64,000 nucleotides of DNA from Bifidobacterium bifidum ATCC 29521 = JCM 1255 = DSM 20456 (GTDB taxonomy: Bacteria > Actinomycetota > Actinomycetes > Actinomycetales > Bifidobacteriaceae): the NCBI RefSeq assembly GCF_001025135.1, contig NZ_AP012323.1:1798001-1862000 (forward strand), read 5' to 3'. Both the position numbers and the translations under genes were made by a program. Every line of letters starts with the position of its first letter. Positions within the stretch are counted from its first letter, which is position 1. The notes beneath the pieces were generated by a model, which saw only the letters and a list, made by a program, of their open reading frames with translations, had not been told where the DNA came from and did no database searches. This document shows, piece after piece, positions 18,677 through 28,600 of the stretch.

Positions 18677-19651
18677 ATGCAGACACGTCATTGGCCAGAT
18701 CACGGCATTCCATGCCGTGAGAGGAACATATCTTCGTGGTGTCGCCGTATCGTCGCGGCACTCTGCATCACCGCCCTGTGCGGCGCCCTGAGCGCCTGCA
18801 GCGCGCCCCGGATCGATGGGCGCGCGGAGTCGGAACACCAGCCCAGCGCCTGCGAGAGCGCCTACTGGGCCGCCGACGCGTCGACGGCCACCATGAACGG
18901 CCGTCACCATATCATCATGCGATATCTCGCGGCGAAGCAGGCCGTCGGGCAGTGGAGCGAGGTGGCCGCCACCTGCACCCAGCGATTCGCGCAGGGCACG
19001 ATCAGAAGCGCCCAGGCCGAGCATGTGGCCGTGACGCTGGGCACAAGGCTCGGTGGCAACGACACCTACCGCACGGTCTCCGACGACAGCCTGAGGCAGG
19101 TTCTGGGCATCGACCTCGACGGCGCCACCTTGGGCGCCATGTCGCTGGCCGAGGACCGCGCCGGGTTCGTCATGGAGGTGCTCGCCGCGCGGGATACGCC
19201 CGGCGCCACCCTGAGCCGGTCCGACCGGCACAAGACCGCGGGGCAATTGCTCTTCACCGCGTCCGGCTTGAGCCGCGACCCACGAGAAAAGGTCTACGAC
19301 ATCCAGAAGATCCTCGCCTCGCCGACCTCGATGACCGATTCCACGACCGGCCTGAGCGTGCCGACAACGGCCTTGACGGAGATCGACTGCGCCCGGGAGC
19401 AGCTCGCCGCAATGGCCGATGACGGGGCGTCGGCCAAGTCGAAGCACACCGACAAGACCGGCAACAACACCAACGGCAACGGCGATACCGACAGTGCAAC
19501 TGACACCACCGACGTCAACGCCACCGATACCAACACCGTCGGCACGGAAAACGACGCACGCCTGCGTGTCCTCTCCACGCTGATCTCCTCCCACATCACC
19601 TCCGCATTCGCACTCGGCTACCCCGACATGGACGCGTTCCTCTTCTCCTGA
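18677..19651 (+). CDS. Predicted lipoprotein of unknown function
   Basis: A 324-residue exported protein with a long positively charged N-region, a hydrophobic core (IVAALCITALCGALSAC) and a lipobox LSAC, placing the acylated Cys near residue 41. The mature part is helical-looking, with no catalytic motif I recognise. A Thr/Asn/Asp-rich linker (NTNGNGDTDSATDTTDVNAT) precedes a short C-terminal segment. It is divergent from nusA, with a shared promoter region of only 75 bases. No function is proposed. Confidence 0.8.
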   Translation: MQTRHWPDHGIPCRERNISSWCRRIVAALCITALCGALSACSAPRIDGRAESEHQPSACESAYWAADASTATMNGRHHIIMRYLAAKQAVGQWSEVAATCTQRFAQGTIRSAQAEHVAVTLGTRLGGNDTYRTVSDDSLRQVLGIDLDGATLGAMSLAEDRAGFVMEVLAARDTPGATLSRSDRHKTAGQLLFTASGLSRDPREKVYDIQKILASPTSMTDSTTGLSVPTTALTEIDCAREQLAAMADDGASAKSKHTDKTGNNTNGNGDTDSATDTTDVNATDTNTVGTENDARLRVLSTLISSHITSAFALGYPDMDAFLFS

Positions 19652-19812
19652 TCGCGTCACTCCCGCAGCCCTATTATGCATACGGGGGTAAAAGCAACAC
19701 CCGTACGCCGCAGAAGTCAGCCCGATTGCATATGCGCAACATAACCGTTTCTTCGTAAAAGGTCTCACGTTGCCGTGAAACCCGATGGAAAAAACGCCAA
19801 ACTCACCCTCGA

Positions 19813-19830
19813 TGGCTCATCGATGAGCCA
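19813..19830. repeat. Perfect 18-base palindrome
   Basis: TGGCTCATCGATGAGCCA reads the same on both strands. It lies 14 bases outside the left end of the IS remnant in the 200-base gap after the lipoprotein gene. It could be a hairpin or a protein-binding site; there is no adjacent T-run. Confidence 0.6.
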
Positions 19831-19844
19831 GCAACGACAACGTA

Positions 19845-20792
19845 GGGCCTATAGGAGCTTTTGTGGTGTTTATGATCGAGGTCTGGCCTTGTACGAGTAG
19901 GCGTGTCGGCATGTCTTTTTCCCCGCGTGGAAAAAGATGCGCTCCCGGTGGTGGGCTGGATGGTGTGAGAACGCCATCCAGCAAAGCGAAGAAATGCCCG
20001 GCATGCGGGCGTGCGATGAAGAAGAACGGACGGACCGGCAAGGGCACGCAACGGTGGAAATGCCGGGCCTGCCGGCTGAGCTCGACGATGCCGCAGCGCG
20101 GCCGCAGACGGGCGCGGACGCTGGAGGAGTTCCTCTCATGGCTGCCGGGGCCGTCGTCCCAGACGGCGTCGGAATCCACGGGCGACGCGCACGCCCTGCG
20201 CAAGCGGATCGCATGGTGCTGGTCAATCCGGCCGCGCATCGCCCCGCCGGACGCGAAGCGCCACACGGTCATGGCCGACGGCACGTACATGGGCCACGGC
20301 TGGCGCCTGATCATCGCCATCGACGGCGAAAGCGGAGAAGTCCTCGCCTTCCAGTGGCGCGCATACGAGGAGCTGCGCCGCTGCTGCCGGCGGTTGGAGA
20401 AACTGTTCCGCGCGGGGGACTCTTCGCCTTTCCCGGGCCGGCGCTTGCCGCAGGTGGGCCGGTGGCGCGCACCACGAACCGGCTGGAGGGCGGCGTCAAC
20501 TCGGTCGTCAAGAACGTGTTGCGCAACCCGCGGACTGCCCGAGGAGCACATGCTCCGCGCGTGCGAATGGGTGTGCTACATGAAGACCGCGCACCCGCGG
20601 CCGGAATCATTCATTCCCGACGATCCGCTGGAGGACGGGAAAGCGACGTCGCCCGAACCGGAAGGCGACGCCTCGCCCGCATACGGGATCGGCATCGACT
20701 GGAACGAATTCCACACCGGCACGCGATATCCCAACGGCACCGACTGACGCCGAGAACCAGACCTAAAGCACCACAAAAGTTCCTATAAGCCC
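19845..20792 (+). mobile_element. IS1249-like insertion sequence remnant (IS256-related)
   Basis: A 948-base element bounded by 24-base terminal inverted repeats, 19845-19868 and 20769-20792, matching at 22 of 24 positions (outer end GGGCCTATAGGAGC). It carries one decayed transposase gene. No convincing target-site duplication is visible (GACAACGTA on the left, GAAAGAGGG on the right). The right end abuts the tRNA-Ser(CGA) terminator. Confidence 0.85.
19863..20747 (+). pseudogene. Decayed IS1249-like transposase
   Basis: The N-terminus has a zinc-ribbon (CPACGRAMKKNGRTGKGTQR, then WKCRAC) and the first catalytic-region motif HTVMADGTYMGHGW. After VLAFQW the central region, where the second catalytic Asp would lie, is missing. 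Two frameshifts are visible: near 20410-20418 the reading moves to a frame giving GGLFAF and VARTTNRLEGGVNSVVKNVL, and near 20527-20531 it returns to RGLPEEHMLRACEWVCYMKT. The open frame is continuous only because the shifted stretch has no stop. It cannot encode an active transposase. The family name is from motif memory. Confidence 0.85.
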
Positions 20793-20793
20793 G

Positions 20794-20828
20794 AAAGAGG
20801 GTTCCGGGAGAATCCCGGAACCCTCTTT
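20794..20828 (-). terminator. Terminator of tRNA-Ser(CGA)
   Basis: A perfect 16-base stem (AAAGAGGGTTCCGGGA with its complement) and a 3-base loop, starting 2 bases after the tRNA 3' end on the minus strand and ending in CTCTTTCG. Confidence 0.8.
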
Positions 20829-20830
20829 GC

Positions 20831-20918
20831 TGGCGGATAGGGCGAGATTCGAACTCGCGGAGGGGTTAGCCTCACACGCTTTCGAGGCGTGCTCCTTAGA
20901 CCGCTCGGACACCTATCC
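20831..20918 (-). tRNA. tRNA-Ser (anticodon CGA)
   Basis: An 88-base type II tRNA with a long variable arm. The acceptor stem GGATAGG pairs with CCTATCC, the anticodon loop is CTCGAAA (anticodon CGA, reading UCG), the T loop contains GTTCGAATC, and the 3' CCA is encoded. Confidence 0.97.
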
Positions 20919-21024
20919 ATGCGCTGCGAAAAAACGCAACTTGTTCATTATAAGTCGATTTCCCGATTACGCAAATCAGCGCGTGGCGCACCTGCCACCG
21001 CTCCATCGAGCCTCCATCGGCGAG

Positions 21025-21231
21025 CTATCTGCGTTTCGAGGGGTGGATTCAGCTCCTGCAAAACATCTATCTGCATTTCAAGGGGTTGGTGGTCAAGTAT
21101 GACGGCTCGCTAATCCGCATGATTCCAATAGCGTAACAAGCCGAATACATCAGGTATCGCGTTTGAGCAACCCCCTGAAACGCAGATAGATGACCCGAGC
21201 AGCCTCAATCAACCCCTCGAAAGCGAGATAG
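21025..21231. repeat. Intergenic inverted-repeat element, copy 1 (four 22-base sites)
   Basis: A 22-base site beginning CTATCTGCGTTTCGAGGGG occurs four times: forward at 21025-21046 and 21067-21089 (23 bases, one extra G) and inverted at 21168-21189 and 21210-21231. The outer-to-inner spacing is 20 bases on both sides. The inner pair encloses 78 bases containing the core CCGCATGATTCCAA at 21115-21128. A second element of the same plan is at 46295-46419. It fills the gap between the tRNA and the transglutaminase gene; 20919-21258 contains no gene I can support. Confidence 0.85.
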
Positions 21232-21258
21232 CCCGCAAAACGCCCCAGGCAACCGTCC

Positions 21259-22059
21259 TCACAGCAGCTGCTCGTGGACGGAGGCGTTCACCCATTGGTT
21301 CTGCTGGACCTGATAGCCCGAGAAGATGCCGATGTCGAGCATGCAGTCGCGGTAATCGCGCCCGTGGGCGATGGTGATGTAGTTGTCGTCGACCATGCGG
21401 TTGTGGGTGGGGTCGAGCCCGATCCAACGGCCGTCGTGGTAGATCTCCACCCATGCGTGCGTCGCACCCTCGCCGCCCAGCAGGCCCGCGATGTAGCGGG
21501 CGGTCAGCCCGACGTGGCGGCACACCGAGAGCATCACGTGCGCGTAGTCCTGGCACACGCCCTTGCGCTGGGCGAGCGCCTGCTCGGCGGTGGTGCGGAT
21601 CGTGGTCGAGGCGGGCGTATACGTGAACGCCTGATACACCTCGTCCATCACCTCCCATGCCTGATCAATCGGAGTGGCATCGGCCGGCAGCCCGGCGATG
21701 CGCGCCCGGCACGCCGCGATCATGGCCTCGATGCACGGCCCGGGAATCGTCAGCGCCGAGTTGAACCGGTACAGCGGCTTATAGATCTCCGACTTGATGT
21801 GGGCGTTGTCGACGAACGCGATGCCCTTCACCGAATAGCTGAATATCGTGTGAGGCTGCGGGATGAACCCGGTCATGACCACGGAATCGAACGAGTCGAT
21901 GGTCGTCTCCAGTTCGACGTCCGGCTCGATGGCGACCTCCACGTCCACCACCTGCTGTCGCGGACCGGTCGCAGGCACGCAGCGCAGTTGGAAACGATGG
22001 TCGGTGACCGGCGAGCTGAACGTCAGCTTCATCTCGTAGTCAAACACCAGTTTCTTCAT
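21259..22059 (-). CDS. Transglutaminase-like cysteine protease/transferase family protein
   Basis: A 266-residue cytoplasmic protein of the bacterial transglutaminase-like superfamily with an N-terminal beta domain. The catalytic triad is intact: Cys169 (RKGVCQDYAHV), His201 (ATHAWVEIY) and Asp216 (GLDPTHN). The start MKKLVFDYEM at 22059 is chosen because GAGGAG lies 9 bases upstream; an in-frame start 33 bases earlier is less likely. It follows the ATP-grasp/alpha-E gene by 121 bases on the same strand. This partnership is widespread and was proposed in comparative genomics as a peptide-ligating and processing system, but no substrate is established as far as I know. Confidence 0.9.
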   Translation of the reverse strand: MKKLVFDYEMKLTFSSPVTDHRFQLRCVPATGPRQQVVDVEVAIEPDVELETTIDSFDSVVMTGFIPQPHTIFSYSVKGIAFVDNAHIKSEIYKPLYRFNSALTIPGPCIEAMIAACRARIAGLPADATPIDQAWEVMDEVYQAFTYTPASTTIRTTAEQALAQRKGVCQDYAHVMLSVCRHVGLTARYIAGLLGGEGATHAWVEIYHDGRWIGLDPTHNRMVDDNYITIAHGRDYRDCMLDIGIFSGYQVQQNQWVNASVHEQLL

Positions 22060-22180
22060 GACGGCAGGCTCCTCGTCGGATAATGCTCGCAAAAATCCAC
22101 TCTAGTCTAGCAGAAACGGCGGAGGTCATCCGTCAGCTGACGGCCGCCGACCGGTCACTCTCCGATCGGCGGCCTGCCCC

Positions 22181-24364
22181 TCACGGACGCTTGGCGTCCA
22201 TGTTCATCGCGTTGAGCATGCCCGCGTCCTTCGGGTCGCCGGTGATGGCCCGGCTGTTGAAGTCGGTGAGGAACTCGTTCAGGCGGCTCGTCAGCTCCGG
22301 GTAGCCGCGGCTCGGCAACTGCCCGAGTAGCCAGCTGATGCCGGACACGAAGCATGAGGGCAACGGCATGCCGTCGAGTGTGCGCGAGTAGGTCTCCAAC
22401 TTGGCGAGCGGCGCGTCGAGCTCGCTATTGTCCAGATGGAAGCGGGTGTACAGGTCGATGCGCTCGATGTACTTGCCGATGAACACGAACGCCTTCAGTG
22501 TGATGTCTGCGGTGGAGTTCTCGATGCCGCCCCAGAACGCGAGCATGTCGTCGGCGATGTCACGCTGCGAGTAGATGTCATCCGCGCTGGCGGAACGCTC
22601 GGCGGCCTCGGTGATGTTCTTCACCGCGAGCTCGACGTACTGCAGCAGCCTCGACGTCAGCTCCGGGCGCAGCACCACGGCGTTGTTGAACGCGGCGACG
22701 ATGGCGGAGCGCACCGAGTCGGGGTTCGTGCCGTCGTAGAGGAAGGAGTGGATGAACCCGTCGAAGTCCTCGAAATCCTGCGGTAGGTCGAGCGCCTTCG
22801 CGAACGGGCGGAACGCGTCCACATCGGTGTCCATCACGCGGTCGTAGAAGGGGAAGAACTGCACGAGTGTCGTGAACGCGCGCTCGGTGTACCGCCCGAG
22901 CCAGTACAGGTTGTCGGCCTTCGACGCGGTGACCAGCGACAGCGAGTGCCGCTTCGAATGCGGAATGAGGTTCACCGAGGCGACCGACTCCTCGCGCTGC
23001 CTGTCCGTGCTGCCGTCTTCGGGCGCCAGCACCCACGTATCCTTGAATCCGCCGCCCTGCGACGAGTTGACGATCATCTGGCCGGGCACTGACGAGTAGC
23101 GCGTCAGGCCGGAATACCACACGTGCGTGTTCTGCCCGGTGACCACGAACGCGCGCAGATCGCACTTGCGCGGGCTCACCTCGCCACTGTCCGGGTCGAT
23201 CACGTCGATGTCGCGGAACTGGATGACCTCCTGCGCGATAAACCGGCGCGGATCCTCCTTGATGCGGTCGGCCAGATCCTCCCGCGCGGCCTTGTCGAGC
23301 GACGAGCCGAACACGACGCCGTAGCCTCCGGCTTCCGCCACGTCCTTGATGACCAGCTCGCCCATGCGGTCGAGCACTTCCTTGCGGTCCTTCTCGAACA
23401 TCGGCATGTAGGTCGGCGCGTTGTGCAGGATCGGCTCCTCGTTGAGGTAGTAACGGACCATCTGCGGCACGAAATAGTAGATCGCCTTGTCGTCCGCGGC
23501 CCCGTTGCCGGGCGCGTTGATGATGGCGACGTTGCCGGAACGGTAGGCCGACAGCAGTCCGGGAACGCCGATAACCGAGTCCGGGTTGAACGCGAACGGG
23601 TCGAGGTATTCGTCGGACAGTCGGCGGTACACGGCGCCCACGCGATGCCGGTTGCCGGCATAGTCGAGGAAGTACAGCTTGTTGTCGACAACTTCCAAGT
23701 CTTCGGGGAACGCGAGCGCCGCGCCGGTCTTCTCGGCCAGGTAGGCGTGCTCGAAGAACGCCGAATTGTAGCGTCCCGGCGTGAGCACGACGGCGATGCC
23801 TTCGGTGGATACGAAGTCCATGGCCTTGCGCAGCAGCCGCGGATAGTCGCGGTTGTCGCGCACGTGCACGTCGCGGAACAGTTTGGGATTCGTACGGCGT
23901 TCGATGTCGCGCGCGAACAGCGGGTAGCTGGCTCCCGACGGGATGCGCAGGTTGTCTTCCAGCACCCACCAGCGCCCGTCCTCGCCTTGGACGAGGTCTT
24001 CGCCTGCGATGTGCGCGAAGATGCCGCCGGGAGGAGTCACGCCGTTGACTTGCGGAAAGTAACCGGCCGACGTGTACACGTATTCTTCGGGGATGACGCC
24101 GTCGTGGATGATGCGCTTGTCTGAGTATATGTCTTTGAGGTAGGCGTTGAGTGCGTTCACGCGCTGCTTGAGGCCGGCTTCCAGCTCGTCGAATTCGTCG
24201 GATTCGATGATGCGCGGGATCGGGTCGTATGGAAACAGCCGGTCGTGGTATTCGCCGTTCTTGTATACGCCGAAACGCACGCCGTTGCGGCTCAGTTCAC
24301 GGTTGATGTCTCCTCGCCTGTTGACCAGTTCCTCGGCGAATTGTCGGGCTGACCGTTCTGTCAT
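22181..24364 (-). CDS. Circularly permuted ATP-grasp / alpha-E fusion protein
   Basis: A 727-residue protein. Residues 1 to about 470 are a circularly permuted type 2 ATP-grasp domain (formerly DUF404/DUF407; GVYKNGEYHDRLFPYDPIPR near the start, then TPGRYNSAFFEHAYLA, NAPGNGAADDKAIYYFVPQM and GGYGVVFG). From about 475 an alpha-E domain (formerly DUF403) begins with SKADNLYWLGRYTERA. In many bacteria these are separate adjacent genes; here they are one reading frame with no sign of a frameshift. The ATP-grasp fold implies ATP-dependent ligation of a carboxylate to an amine. AAGGAG precedes the ATG at 24364. With the transglutaminase gene it forms a probable operon. Confidence 0.92.
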   Translation of the reverse strand: MTERSARQFAEELVNRRGDINRELSRNGVRFGVYKNGEYHDRLFPYDPIPRIIESDEFDELEAGLKQRVNALNAYLKDIYSDKRIIHDGVIPEEYVYTSAGYFPQVNGVTPPGGIFAHIAGEDLVQGEDGRWWVLEDNLRIPSGASYPLFARDIERRTNPKLFRDVHVRDNRDYPRLLRKAMDFVSTEGIAVVLTPGRYNSAFFEHAYLAEKTGAALAFPEDLEVVDNKLYFLDYAGNRHRVGAVYRRLSDEYLDPFAFNPDSVIGVPGLLSAYRSGNVAIINAPGNGAADDKAIYYFVPQMVRYYLNEEPILHNAPTYMPMFEKDRKEVLDRMGELVIKDVAEAGGYGVVFGSSLDKAAREDLADRIKEDPRRFIAQEVIQFRDIDVIDPDSGEVSPRKCDLRAFVVTGQNTHVWYSGLTRYSSVPGQMIVNSSQGGGFKDTWVLAPEDGSTDRQREESVASVNLIPHSKRHSLSLVTASKADNLYWLGRYTERAFTTLVQFFPFYDRVMDTDVDAFRPFAKALDLPQDFEDFDGFIHSFLYDGTNPDSVRSAIVAAFNNAVVLRPELTSRLLQYVELAVKNITEAAERSASADDIYSQRDIADDMLAFWGGIENSTADITLKAFVFIGKYIERIDLYTRFHLDNSELDAPLAKLETYSRTLDGMPLPSCFVSGISWLLGQLPSRGYPELTSRLNEFLTDFNSRAITGDPKDAGMLNAMNMDAKRP

Positions 24365-24549
24365 GGCGACTCCTTGTCTCACAGATACGCATGCTGAACG
24401 CTTATGCTCTATGATACTGAACTCGTCCCAGCGTATGCGGCCGTGGTTTCCGCATTCGCTCGAAAAATCGACAATCATGTTACGAATCGGTCGCGCCGCG
24501 AACGGTTCGCCGGCCTGCCGAACGTCTGCCTTCGCGCCCACCCCCGCGT

Positions 24550-25452
24550 CTACAGCGTGCGCTTGGCGCGTATACGCTCGGCCCGTTCGGCGAGCTCGTC
24601 GTCGGCGGGATAGGCGACGTGCTCCAGCGTCAGCCCTTGCGGCGCGATCGGCCCTGTGGAGCTCTCGCGCAGCGGCACGGCCATCTTCTCTCGGAACCAG
24701 TCGGTCGAGCGCTTGCCCATGCCGACCTGTATGCAGCCGCCGACCAGCGAGCGCACCATGTTGCGAGCGAAGGCGTCGGCGACGATGGTGAAGCACAGCA
24801 GGTCGGATTCGGCGGCCGGCGTGCGGTATCGCTCCCCCATGCCGTCGACGACCAGCGGCCGGGTGGGGATCCGCCGCCAATATGCGGTTTTGACCTCGCG
24901 AATCGTGGTACCGCCCGGATTGGGGGTGGCGAACGAGCCGAAATCATGCAGTCCGATGGTCATCGCGGCGGCCTCGTTCATCGCGGCGACGTCGAGGTCG
25001 GCGTCGAGGTGCAGCACGAAGCCGCGCAGACGCGGGTCGACTTCGCTGGCACGGTCGGCCACGCGATACACGTAAGTGCGTTCCAGTGCGGAGAACCTCG
25101 CGTCGAATCCGCTCGGCGCGACCGTCACGTCATGGATGGTGATGTCTGCGGGCAGCATGCGTTGCAGACGGTGCTTGAGCGCTACGGTCGGCGGCACGCT
25201 CATGTGCCCGACGCAGCGGCTCAGCGTTTCCTCGCCGATGTCGAGATGGCAGACCTGATGCGAGGCGTGCACGCCCGTGTCGGTGCGGCCGGCGACGGTC
25301 AGGCGCAGCGGCTCGGCGGGATCGTCGACCGGCACGCGCGTAATCGTGTGCAGCACCCGTTCGATCTCGCCCTGCACGGTGCGAATCGTCGGCTGCTTCG
25401 CCCATCCGAAGAAGCCGCCGCCGTCATATGCCAGGTCAATGCGCAATCTCAT
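24550..25452 (-). CDS. truA: tRNA pseudouridine(38-40) synthase TruA
   Basis: Modifies uridines 38-40 in the anticodon arm of tRNAs. The catalytic motif AGRTDTGVHA gives Asp58; RIDLAYDGGGFFGWAKQ at the N-terminus and FARNMVRSLVGG near the C-terminus are family signatures. It is 300 residues; an insert around residues 190-230 makes it slightly long. The start at 25452 (MRLRIDLAYDG) matches the family; an upstream in-frame ATG adds no conserved sequence. In many bacteria truA directly follows rplQ; here the divergent GH20 gene lies between them. Confidence 0.95.
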   Translation of the reverse strand: MRLRIDLAYDGGGFFGWAKQPTIRTVQGEIERVLHTITRVPVDDPAEPLRLTVAGRTDTGVHASHQVCHLDIGEETLSRCVGHMSVPPTVALKHRLQRMLPADITIHDVTVAPSGFDARFSALERTYVYRVADRASEVDPRLRGFVLHLDADLDVAAMNEAAAMTIGLHDFGSFATPNPGGTTIREVKTAYWRRIPTRPLVVDGMGERYRTPAAESDLLCFTIVADAFARNMVRSLVGGCIQVGMGKRSTDWFREKMAVPLRESSTGPIAPQGLTLEHVAYPADDELAERAERIRAKRTL

Positions 25453-25535
25453 CACGCCCACCAGTATATCGACGCCGCGCCGAGTCCCCTCCCCCACCTC
25501 GCGACACCCATGTGCCGATACACTGTGGGCAAATG

Positions 25536-25564
25536 TTGGATGTAATGGTAAACTTTGTTTATAT
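25536..25564 (+). promoter_or_regulatory. Candidate sigma-A promoter of the GH20 gene
   Basis: TTGGAT (25536-25541) and TTATAT (25559-25564) are separated by exactly 17 bases in the AT-rich gap between truA and the GH20 gene. The implied leader is about 93 bases. This is a sequence match only; the -10 box is imperfect. Confidence 0.45.
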
Positions 25565-25663
25565 TGGAGCAAAGTCGCAACGAATGCGGCGATGCGCTAA
25601 CCAATCAACAAAGATTCCGACAATAACAGAAACAACATTAACCACATACCCAATGGAGAGATT

Positions 25664-28600
25664 ATGCGATTGAGGAGAGTGAAAGCGGCCATAGGCAGTG
25701 TCCTGGCAGCCGTGACACTACTGAGTATGTCGCTGACCGGCGTCACGGCGGCGCAAGCCAGCGATGACAATCTTGCACTGAATCAGACCGTAACGGCCAG
25801 TTCATATGAAGTGGCGACGACTGCGCCCGAGAAGGCCGTGGACGGCGATCTCGGCACACGCTGGGGCACCGCGCAGAACAAGGCCGCAAACGAATGGATC
25901 GAGGTCGGCTTGGGCGGCACCAAGACCGTCAAGCAGATCAACATCGATTTCGAGCGCAAAGATGCCGATCAGAACATCACCAGTTTTAAAGTCGAGCTGA
26001 AGCAGGGCGACACCTATACCAAGGTGTATCAGAAGGACACCCGCGCCAAGCAACAGGAGATCATCCTGCTTGACCAGGCACAGCAGGCGTCCGCCGTGAA
26101 GGTGACCGTACTGTCCGCCGACGGCGGCACCATGAACTGGGTCAACGTGGGCATCAACGAGATTTCCGTGTACTCCGCACCCAAGGAGACCGTGCTCGAC
26201 ACGGCCGACACGAACCACATGCTCGGCGCCACCATGACCGCCTCCAGCAACGAGACGGCGACGCTCACCCCCGACAAGGCGATCGACCAGAACCGCACCG
26301 GCCGCAACAACCGTTGGGCCAGCGGCTACGAGACCCCGAGCAACATCTGGCTGAAGGCGGAATTCCCGCGGCTCACCGCGGTCAAGGACATCCGCATCTA
26401 TTTCTTCGAGCGTGACGTGAATCCGAAGCCTACCAATGTCCAGAGCTTCGACCTGTCCTACACCGACTCCGAAGGCACCGAGCACACGCTCAAGTCCGGC
26501 TACGCGATGACGGCCTCCGGGACCGGTTATGTCGCTGACGTCGTCATCCAGCTCGATCAGGCCGTCAACGCCCGCTCGCTCAAGCTGTCGAACTTCGCGA
26601 TCAAAAGCTCCGAATACAACAACGTGAGCGTCGCCGAATGGGAGGCGTATTCGAACGATCAGGCCGAGCCGGGCGCCACGCTCGACAGCGTGGTCTCCGA
26701 CCTCGAATCCAACCACCTGACCATCGAGACCGACACCGACACGCTGGCTCTGCCCACTGTGCCCGACGGCTACACCGTCAAGTTCAACGGCGCCGACTAC
26801 GAGCAGCTCATCGCCGCCGACGGCACCGTCAACCACCCGCTGGTCGACAAGACCGTGCAGGTCGCCTACGTCGTCACCGACACCGCCACCGGCAACACCA
26901 AGACGACCTCCGACATCCCCTACGTCGTCAAAGGCACCAACCAGCAGCAGGAAGGCAACAACGCCAAGCCGACCATCATCCCCGAAATCGCCGAATGGCA
27001 TTCGACCAGTGCCGCCAAGCTGGCGGCCTCCGCCGTGACGAAGGTCGTCTACGACGATGATTCGCTCAAGGCCGTGGTCGACGAGTTCGTCGCCGACTAC
27101 AAGGACTTCACCGGCATCAAGCTGACCGCCAAGAAGGGCGCCGCCGAAGCCGGTGCGTTCAACTTCGTCAAGACCGACTCCACGGCCGCGATCGCGCAGC
27201 TCGGCGACGAAGGCTACACGATGAACATCCAGGCCGACCGCGTGGTCGCCAAGTCATCCAGCGTGACCGGCAACATGTACGCGATGCAGACGATCCTGCA
27301 GATGACCAAGCAGGACGCCAGCGGCTTCGTGATCGGTTCGATGCGCGACTACCCGCGCTTCACCACCCGCGGACTCCTGCTCGACGTGGCCCGCAAGCCC
27401 GTCTCGCTGGAGATGATGCGCGAGATCACCCGCACGATGCGCTACTACAAGATGAACGACTTCCAGGCGCATCTGTCCGACAACTACATCTTCCTGGAGA
27501 ACTACGGCAAGCGCGACAACGAGGACGAGGCGTTCAAGGCCTATGACGCGTTCCGTCTCGAATCCAGCCTGACCAACGACAAGGGCGAATCGCCCACGGC
27601 CGAGGACTACTCCATCTCCAAGAAGACGTTCAAGCAGTTCATCCAGGACGAGCGCGCCCTCGGCATGAACGTCGTGCCGGAGATCGACGTGCCCGCGCAC
27701 GCCAACTCCTTCACGAAGATCTGGCCCGAGCTCATGGTGAAGGGACGGGTCTCCCCGATCAACTCCAACCGACCGCTCATCGACCACCTCGACGTGTCCA
27801 AGCCCGAGACCATCGCCAAGATCAAGGAGATCTTCGACGACTACACCAAGGGCGACGACCCGACGTTCGACAGCGACACGACCGTGCACATCGGTGCCGA
27901 CGAGTTCCTCTACAACTACACGGCATACCGTAAGTTCATCAACGAGATCGTCCCCTACATCAAGGACACGAACACCGTGCGCATGTGGGGCGGCCTGACT
28001 TGGATCAACGACCACAAGACGGAGATCACCAAGGACGCGATCGAGAACGTCGAGATGAACCTGTGGTCCAAGGACTGGGCCGACGGCCTCCAGATGTACA
28101 ACATGGGCTACAAGCTGATCAACACGATCGACGACTACGGCTACATGGTGCCCAACGGCAGCTACGGACGTGCCAACGCGTACGGCGACCTGCTGAACAT
28201 CAGCCGCGTCTTCGACAGCTTCGAGCCCAACAAGGTCCGCAGCAGCGGCGGCTACCAGGCCGTGCCCTCCGGCGACGACCAGATGCTCGGCGCCGCGTTC
28301 GCGATCTGGAGCGACAACATCGACAAGAGCGCATCGGGTCTGACCGAATCCGACCTGTACTGGCGCTTCTTCGACGCGATGCCGTTCTACGCCGAGAAGA
28401 CCTGGGCCGCCACCGGCAAGGAGAAGGGCACCGCCGCGAAACTCACGGCGCTGGCCGCCAAGCAGGGAACCGGCCCTCGCACCAACCCGTACTACCAGGC
28501 CACTTCGAAGAACAGCGTCTACGAGAGCTACGACTTCAACGACGGGCTCGCCGACGCCAGCGGCAACGGCCGCGACCTGACCATCGGCGACGGCAGCAAG

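Noticed and set aside
20923..21232. A CRISPR array in the region of four repeated 22-base sites
   Set aside because: Only four copies, in two orientations, with a long central gap and no cas genes in the window.
24365..24880. N-terminal extension of the ATP-grasp/alpha-E protein
   Set aside because: It overlaps truA in another frame and shows no conserved sequence; ATG 24364 has a good ribosome-binding site and matches the family start.
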